Below, one piece after another: positions 56,519 through 64,000 of a stretch of DNA of 64,000 bases. The position numbers and the translations under genes are program-made. This stretch comes from Neckera pumila (lineage: Eukaryota; Streptophyta; Bryopsida; Hypnales; Neckeraceae). Under the pieces are notes generated by a model, which made no database searches, was not told the DNA's origin, and saw only the letters and a list, made by a program, of their open reading frames with translations. Each line of letters starts with the position of its first letter. The stretch's first letter is position 1. Location of the stretch: contig OZ018414.1 in assembly GCA_963969595.1 (NCBI GenBank), positions 21,807,660 through 21,871,659 on the forward strand, written 5' to 3'.

Positions 56519-59100
56519 AATGTGAATTAGTGGATAAGCAAAAATTGATTGGAAATAGATATCTCCCGATGATGGATTTATGCACTGGAGTTAAGAAACT
56601 CCAATTGGATGACAAGTGCATTGGATGACAAGTGCATTGGATAGACATCTCCAAACAATGAATTGGTGAAGTGGAATTAGACAACTCCACTTGAATGACA
56701 AGTGTATTGGAACTTAGAGTTAGACAACTTCAAGTAGAAGATCAAGATTGGATGAGATAGGAATGGATACTTAGAATACTTCTAAGTATGACTAAGACTA
56801 TTACTTTAGTGGATGGTTCTAGATAGAACCAAGAATAGAAAGCTAAAGATAGAAAATGAGGACTAGTCTATCAGAAAGACTATTAGTCTTTATTTAATAT
56901 ATAAAATAGAGCTTAAGGGTGAGGAGGTTCTCTTTTGGTGCGGATGATCTCTCTCTATTCTATGGTCAGGTGATTTGAGCTTCTGTGAAACATTTTTTGT
57001 TAATAAATATAGTTGTGTCTTTATTTTTCCTTTTTTGTTATTTGAAGTTACAAATTGTAGGAGGTTTATAACAGAACAGGGTAGTACTAGTATCCATACC
57101 TTAAGGTAGTCTGTTTGTTTATTTGTCTTGTGTGGTGTTGTATTATATTGTATTGTTTTGTTTTGTTTGTTTGTTTGTTTTGTTTGTTTGTTTGTTGTGT
57201 TTGTTACATTGACATTGAGATCTCCTGGAATGTGCATCCTCTAGCCACAATTTTGCTACCGGGTGAATGCAAGAAACACTTGCCGATTTTGTTGCGTTTC
57301 CACTATTTGATGCTGTTTTTTTGGGAGTACTTTAAGCATAGAAAAATAATTTTTAATTTTTAAAAAAATATGGCCAATGTATATACCTTTAAGATGAAGA
57401 AACTCTGGGAAGGAAAAGCATAGAAAAATTCTCTAAGTGGAAGAACTAGAAAGTGCTAAATCTCAAGAAAATAGACACTTTGATGCTTTAATTAGTTAAA
57501 AATTGTAAAATAATTTAAATAAATTAAATAAAAATTGCCAAATTTTTTTTAAATAAATTACCAAATTTTTTTTGAAAATTGCCAAAAAAACTAGGCAAGG
57601 TGTATAGTGGTCATGAGCACGTTCCCTATAAATCTTAAGTCATTTGGATTCAATATGCAAAAGTTGTGCCTAAAAAACAAATCAGCATGCAAGGTGTGAC
57701 AAAAAATAGTACAAGTGTTTCTTACATTCATCCTACCGTCGGAAAGTGCTCAACAAAAATGGGTGCACGGGCTTTGTTACGTGTCGTTTGTACCTCAATG
57801 TGAAAGTTATAGATAATTAAATTATTTTTGGATCTTAAATTATCCTAAATTAAGGATTTTAAATTATGGGTCCCTAGTTGCATTCCTAATACTATTAGAA
57901 AGCTCTTTGCAAGACGATGTGTGTAGGCTCTATTTTGTGGTGTTTGGACCTGGCATTAGAGAAAATTTTAGGCCTTTAGAGGGCTACTCCATTGCCCTTT
58001 GAGGTACCTTGAAATTTACTTTTTCTTTGCTCAAAAATTTGTTTTCCCCCTATTTCCGCCCAACTGAAATTGCAATGGTAGTAGCGCAGGAACCCAGAAT
58101 TCCAAATAAGTTTTTTTGTTTTTTTGTTATTGTGAGATCTCTTGGACTGTGTGTCCCTCAGTTGCATTCTTGATGTCGTTGGAAAGCTCTATGCGAGGAG
58201 GGGGTCATGGGCTTTGTTTTGTGGTATTTGGACTCATGGAAGAAAAGATATTGAATTTCAAGATTTTCATGAATTAGAAAAATTATTTTTACTTTTATTT
58301 TGACTGTGACAACAGCACAGGGCACACTAGTTATACGTGAAAATTACGCAATTTTCAATGCATTTTTAGTATGAAAAAAAACAAAAAAAAACCTCTGTCC
58401 GTTCTCTTACACCCGAAGTTCAACCTCAACAATACTCCGTAGAAGTAAGCTCTTTGCCCTTAGGATGAACAGAGCCTCGCGCATGCATCCTATTATTCAT
58501 CCATTAACGTTCCCGAATTCATCCACTGGTCGAATACCTCGAGTACACGTACAAATACATACGGAAGCGTAGACCTCCTTCCCTCAGAGTCCCACCCCCA
58601 ACAGGGTAACGATTCCCGGCTCCCCTCCCCTCGTCATCAATCCGACGCACTTCAGTTGTTTTTTGTCCAAATTCCTTCATCTGATGAGTCATCGCGCAAC
58701 AGTTATCCATGACGACGGTAGAACCCAATTGAATTGCAGCCAAAGTTTGCAGAAATGGCGTAGCTTATGTCAATAGAAATCCCAATTTGCCGCAACATTG
58801 ACTGACCTGACCTGCATTTGCTTCAGTCTTATGCTTCTGATCGGTGCATGGTGGGCTCCCACAACAGCTGTAACTTCAATCTGAAGTGAGATTTTGCCAC
58901 CATGCTTTGTTAGATTGTTGGGGTGCTGTGCAAATTGAACTATGTCATGTGCGCTCATGTCGGAAGCGTGGTTCAGTGGGGCTCACAGTGATGGCATGTG
59001 CCCGGAATTGAGAAGGAATTGAGCAGTAGAGGAGGAGTATAAGAAATTTGCTTTGAGACTGAAGCAATTGGAGTGTAGCTCACATAGTCGGTGACTCTTC
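56519..59100. other. Spacer with TTTG microsatellite and repeat fragments
   Basis: Contains short local direct repeats (GGATGACAAGTGCATT at about 56610-56640), a TTTG-type microsatellite at 57152-57202, and two more fragments of the dispersed repeat also seen at 51788. A left-end-like CATTAGAGAAAATTTTAGGCC is at 57954, with no matching right end, a possible truncated CATTAG MITE. From about 58390 composition becomes balanced, as upstream of a gene. Confidence 0.45.
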
Positions 59101-59110
59101 GGGGTTGTTC

Positions 59111-59115
<5 letters not shown>

Positions 59116-59173
<58 letters not shown>

Positions 59174-59182
59174 CTGTGTGTG
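59116..59182 (+). promoter_or_regulatory. CT/GT microsatellite in the 5' region of the right beta-galactosidase
   Basis: A run of about 20 CT units turning into GT units, some 350 bases before the ATG. CT-rich runs near transcription starts are common in plant promoters and leaders. The minus-strand ORFs here with Arg-Glu or Thr-His repeats are readings of this run. A TTGCAG site at 59480-59485 shortly before the start may end a leader intron. Confidence 0.55.
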
Positions 59183-59526
59183 TGAAGGTATGATTTGAGT
59201 GTCGCTGTTGTCGCTTGTTAGATGTGGAATTGGACGAACTCCGGAGATTTTTTGAGATTTTTTTTGAGATTTGGGGAAGAATTTTTGAAGAATTTGAGCT
59301 TGATTTTTCAGGTTTTTGATTCTTGGTTGAGGATTTGAGGCTCTTGCCAAAAGTTGATTCTGGGTTTTTGAAGGAATTTTTGTTTCGAGGATTTATAGGA
59401 TTTATTGAAATTTTGGACTGATTCTTTTTTGTTGGATTTGCAAAATTGGCGATTCTGATGCGTTTCTTGGTCTGCTCATTTGCAGGTGTTTGAATCTTGC
59501 TATCTCTTTGGGACGTGGGCGTTGCG

Positions 59527-62500
59527 ATGGCGAGATTAGGCTGGGTGTTGCTGTTGTTGCTAGCAGTTGTGACTTTAGGAAGAGCGAGCGCAGGGAAGCC
59601 GATTAACGTCACGTATGATCAACGAGCGCTTGTAATTGATGGCCAGCGGCGAATGCTGATCTCTGCAGGCATTCACTACCCTCGTGCTACTCCTGAGGTG
59701 ACATTATCCTTCTCTTTCTTCCCCTTTTAAGATGTCAATCGGAACATGAGTATGTTATTGAATTATCTTGAGCTTTCACTGGATCCTTGATTATTAAGAT
59801 GTCCTCATGTTTGTTGCATTGAGTACACCAAACACGCCATGTACTGTGAGGGTTTACTTGCAGTGGGTGAAAAACTAATGTGGTCCACAACAGTTATGTT
59901 TCTGGCTATCAAAAGTACCACACTAAATCCGATTTGTGTATATATATATAACTTTGGTCTCTTGTAATTAACGTGGTTCACTGCAGATGGCGATTTGGTT
60001 TAGTGCAATTTTGAAAGCTTTCTTAGCATCTCTCTCTAATGGAAACATCTTTTATGACTTTGACCCTTGCATCCAAGTTCTGATACAAGCTCACTTTGAG
60101 TCTTTCTGAAATAGATGTGGCCAAGTATTATTGAAAAGGCGAAGGAGGGAGGTTGCAATGTAGTGCAAACGTACGTGTTTTGGAATGGTCATGAGCCCAA
60201 GCAAGGCCAGGTTCGAGTGTAACTGATCCTTCAATCTCTGCATTATTCTAATGTATCATGTATGGGTAAAAAGAGGGCTGACATGACAACTTGAAATGCC
60301 AAGATGTATGCCATTTCCTTATATGATATTTGGTTGAAAGGGTGATGTTCAGTCATTGAAAAGCTCGTAAAGTACTGTACTATATCATACACAAAGTAGT
60401 GAAACTTAATATTCTTTATCCTTACAGACTTGTGATAGGATGTGTTTAGAACGTCTGGCATGAAGTATTTTACTGAGAGTTCTCCATATCTTGAACTTGA
60501 TTTTTGATGCAGTATAATTTCGAGGGCAGATATGATCTGGTCAAGTTCATAAAGCTGGTGCAGGAAGCGGGACTGTTCTTCCATCTTCGCATCGGTCCTT
60601 ACGTTTGTGCAGAATGGAACTTTGGGTATGAATGCTTTGAAAAGTCCCTGCTAGATATCAATCCGTGAGTAGAAAGACTGTGACTGTAAGAACTTGGCTT
60701 CAAGTCTGTAAGGATAAAGAATATTAAGTTTCATTACTTTGTGTATCCTAACAATGGTATCGTACATCATTGGATGCAGGGGATTTCCTTATTGGCTGAA
60801 AGAGGTTCCAGGAATTGTGTTTCGTACTGATAATGAGCCCTTCAAGGTAAAAACTTACTCTATGCAATGAAATCTGTTTGCTCGTGTATTGTTTTCAGTA
60901 TGCTATGTATGATTAAATCGCCAGTCTACTTTTTTGGAGGGTACTTTGATGGTAGATATAAGGCAGGGTTCACATATGGGCCCCTTTGAGCTGTTTCACA
61001 TGATCTTGTAATGTGAACATAAATGTTTTTGCGAAATGTAAAGATAAGAGATTATTTCAAGGTAAAAACATGTGTCTTTACTCAAGTACCTTTATTTGTG
61101 CTGCCGAAGAAAGTACTCCTTATCCAATTTGTATTTTGCCAGTAAAAGAACCAATTCATTCAGCAAGCATCATTCTAGAGGAGGACAAGGATTTGTAGAA
61201 GTATTTTATGAATGCTAATAAATTACCTGAACGTTCGTTTTTGGTGCTCCGATTTCAGTTGGCGATGAAGGGATTTGTGAGCAAAATTGTGTACTTAATG
61301 GAGGAAAATCAGCTTTTCGCATGGCAAGGAGGTCCTATTATCATGGCCCAGGTAGGAGGGGAGAATGGAGTATTGTTGGGGCATGAGCTTTCAGTTACAT
61401 CTTGCGTGTTCATGCTGTTGTTCTTTATGTCTGTGATTGAGACAATTGTAGAGTGCAGATCGAGAACGAGTATGGGAACATTGAGTGGGAGTTTGGCGAT
61501 GGGGGAAAGCGGTATGTTCGGTGGGCAGCCGACCTGGCCCTCAGCCTTGATTCTCGTACACCATGGATTATGTGTCAGCAAGGGGACGCACCTGGAAAAA
61601 TAGTGAGACCCTGGCTTTACATTGTTGTGTAATAGATGAATATTGGAATTTTATTTTGCAAATGTATTGAATTGAGTATAATTCGCCACCTAACGATCGA
61701 AGAAAGATACTCAGTTGTTTGCACAAGCGCATCTTTCTTTCCTTTTTCTTTTTTTGACACAAACGGGTGCATTCAAGTGAACCTCTACCATTGACCGAGC
61801 TAGTAATGTACTCTCAAGTGTCTTTCTGCATACCGTAGAATATGTAGGATTTACTAGGCTTACTATTGGTTTCGCCTTTTCATCTCACTGCTACCTTTGT
61901 CCTATGGTGGCTACCTCAGAGTCTATATTCTCTTGGTTGATTAAATTGAAAAATGACATTGGCACCTTTTGCTGTTCTGCTGTGTTCAGATAAACACCTG
62001 TAACGGATATTACTGCGATGGATGGAGGCCTAACAGTGCTACCAAACCGATTTTTTGGACGGAGGATTGGAATGGCTGGTAATTTTACTATTAACCCTTC
62101 CTTTACTCAGATTGGACTGAGCAAAATAGGGTCTATTGGGTAATTTAGAAGCCCACAAGTCATGAGGCTCAAGATTTTGTTTTTTGCCAATAACCTCGGA
62201 AGTGCCCGAATGACCGTAAGTGGTCTCTTCCATGTCTACAAGAGTTGAAATAAATCATTTAGAGAGCTTCAAGGAAGTTAATAAATGTACCAGCAGAAAG
62301 AAAAATTCATACTCTACATTTTATATGATGGAAATATGTTTTAGAAGGTATTATAGTCGACTATTAGCTTCCAAAGTGGATTCTCCATTTTTAAGCTTGG
62401 GGTTGCTATATTTTGACGGGTCCTCAAATGGTTGTGTAGGTTCCAAAACTGGGGACAGGCCGCTCCACATAGGCCTGTTGAAGACAATGCTTTCGCCGTT

Positions 62501-63615
62501 GCACGATTTTTCCAGCGCGGGGGAAGCTATCATAACTATTACATGGTAAGTTCTAACCTAGCTTTTAATCAGAAATGCTCATTGGACGTGGGCTGACAAT
62601 TTACTTTCTCGCTGCGATATTCTAGGTACCTGTCTATGTCAAAACACATTCTTATTTCGAATTTCAACTTATTCTTGACTTGATAGTACTTCGGTGGCAC
62701 CAACTTTGCGCGAACTGCTGGTGGGCCATTTATGACAACAACTTACGATTATGATGCTCCTATTGATGAATATGGTGCGTCCCTTTTTAAACTGTGTGCC
62801 GTTATCGATGGCTGCTTTGATACAGTGATTCCAAGAACTGGATCTATCTACATAGTCAACTATAAATACGCATACCTCAAATATTCGCGTTTGAATTTTT
62901 CTTAACTTTTACTATGTTCGGTGTTACTTAATACTTAAGAACTTTGGTGTTCGATGATAGACTTGGCATTTTAGCTCACTGTATCATACAGATGTTTTGC
63001 ATGGAAAACAAGACAAAAGGGATAATTGTATACCGGTAATGTATGAAATTATGTTTGACAGCTGTGCGCACGGCAAATTTTCTGCAGGACTTATCAGACA
63101 GCCGAAATGGGGGCATTTGAAAGACCTTCATGCTGCCATCAAACTCTGCGAGCCTGCACTAACTGGTGTCGACATCGTGCCTCAGGCTACTTCGCTTGGT
63201 TCGGATCAAGAGGTTTCTATCTTTCTCTTTTATTATTTAAATTTTTTTCTTTTTTCCCTTTATTTCTCTTCTAATTTTGAGAACTATAATTCTGATCTGT
63301 GGAAAAATATTACAATTTTAATCCTCTGCTATATGAAATTGGGATGTGGGAATTGATGGAGTGGGACCTATGTCGGATCAATACACAAACGACTACTTAA
63401 AATACTTCCACTTGTGTGGTTACTCAAATGACTTGTGCTGGAACGTGAAACAGGCACATGTGTATTCAGGAGGTGGACATTGTGCTGCTTTTCTTGCCAA
63501 TATCGATAGCCATGCTAGTGCCACTGTGGAATTTCGAAACAAGTCATACGTGCTTCCAGCGTGGTCTGTCAGCATCTTACCGGACTGCAAAAACGTCGTG
63601 TTCAACTCGGCCCAG
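59527..63615 (+). CDS. Beta-galactosidase (GH35), eleven exons, cut by right edge
   Basis: Plant-type beta-galactosidase acting in the secretory path or cell wall. ATG 59527 gives a signal peptide ([17 protein letters not shown]). Exons: 59527-59697, 60115-60210, 60513-60625, 60780-60846, 61259-61351, 61459-61602, 61990-62078, 62440-62545, 62687-62774, 63088-63212 and 63454-63615. All introns are GT-AG and all joins keep frame. The GH35 catalytic domain holds [15 protein letters not shown] with the acid/base Glu and [11 protein letters not shown] with the nucleophile Glu, both intact. Later blocks [26 protein letters not shown] and [17 protein letters not shown] are typical of the family. The last exon seen ends the first beta-sandwich part at [17 protein letters not shown] with a donor. 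The C-terminal half lies beyond the window. No damage is seen. Confidence 0.93.
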
Positions 63616-64000
63616 GTAATTTTCTCAATTCAGTACTCCTTGCTATTCTGGTAGCACGTTTGGTGCATAAACCAGTTGTCATTAGTACTCCAAGAATTAT
63701 TTTTCCTGATATTCTAGACACGAGTGGGAGCAGTTGATTAAATGCCAATTATGACCATAAACTTTCACTACAACTCCATCAATCATCGAATCGCACTTCG
63801 CTCGTTTGTCAAGGACAGATCATGCTGAGTGTTTTGTTACGGTTAATCGAGATTTCGTGGTTTTAAAATATCCGGATTTGATTGATCATGTTATGATAAA
63901 TATAGTTCAGAGGAGTCAAATTTATAGCACCAGTATCAGTGAAGAACTTTGCTGTGTTGGTCAAACATAGATAAAATTGAACAAAAGAAAAACCCCATAT
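63616..64000 (+). other. Intron of the right beta-galactosidase, to window end
   Basis: Follows the donor GTAATT after exon 11. No further exon with family motifs was recognised before the edge, so this is read as a longer intron. Confidence 0.6.

Noticed and set aside
58973..59612. Minus-strand ORFs with Arg-Glu or Thr-His runs
   Set aside because: Produced by the CT/GT microsatellite and the antisense of the beta-galactosidase leader and exon 1.

Overview
This is a nuclear window from a land plant. Two plant-type GH35 beta-galactosidase genes with GT-AG introns sit at its edges, and a single-exon membrane-protein gene of a plant family (resembling Arabidopsis At1g75140/At1g19370) lies in the middle. 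The rest is AT-rich DNA packed with decayed transposable elements. The recognisable piggyBac transposase and the many TTAA-flanked short elements make a non-flowering plant (bryophyte, lycophyte or fern) more likely than an angiosperm, but this is inference and no species is claimed.

Layout. 0-0.8 kb: first two exons of a beta-galactosidase on the minus strand, running off the left edge. 1-26 kb: gene-poor, holding short inverted-repeat elements of four kinds: TTAA-flanked piggyBac-type elements (called A, B, C and D here), CACTA-type elements, a CATTAG-ended family, and unclassified foldbacks. Several are nested. 26-30.3 kb: the membrane-protein gene, with an 80-bp TTAA-flanked miniature element about 1.4 kb upstream of its ATG. 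31-42 kb: more of the same elements, including a three-layer nest at 38.9-41.4 kb. 42-49.1 kb: a Ty3/gypsy integrase tail, then a GC-richer block ending in a piggyBac transposase pseudogene with twelve in-frame stops but an open frame otherwise, and a piggyBac-type right end at 49.1 kb. 50.5-51.3 kb: a long, almost perfect foldback. 52.2-56.5 kb: a complete but decayed Ty1/copia element on the minus strand with two LTRs and a perfect 5-bp target-site duplication. 59.5-64 kb: the second beta-galactosidase, eleven intact exons on the plus strand, running off the right edge.

How the parts relate. The two beta-galactosidases point outward from the window and share the first exon-intron boundary, so they are paralogues separated by about 59 kb of repeats. 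The terminal 16 bases of the piggyBac pseudogene element match those of the 80-bp miniature at 15 positions, which ties a transposase source to a non-autonomous derivative in one window. The larger TTAA-flanked elements (about 650, 760 and 930 bp) have related but different ends. No RNA gene, CRISPR array or prokaryotic feature was seen. Element boundaries were read by eye from terminal repeats and flanking duplications; functions of unrecognised ORFs are left open.
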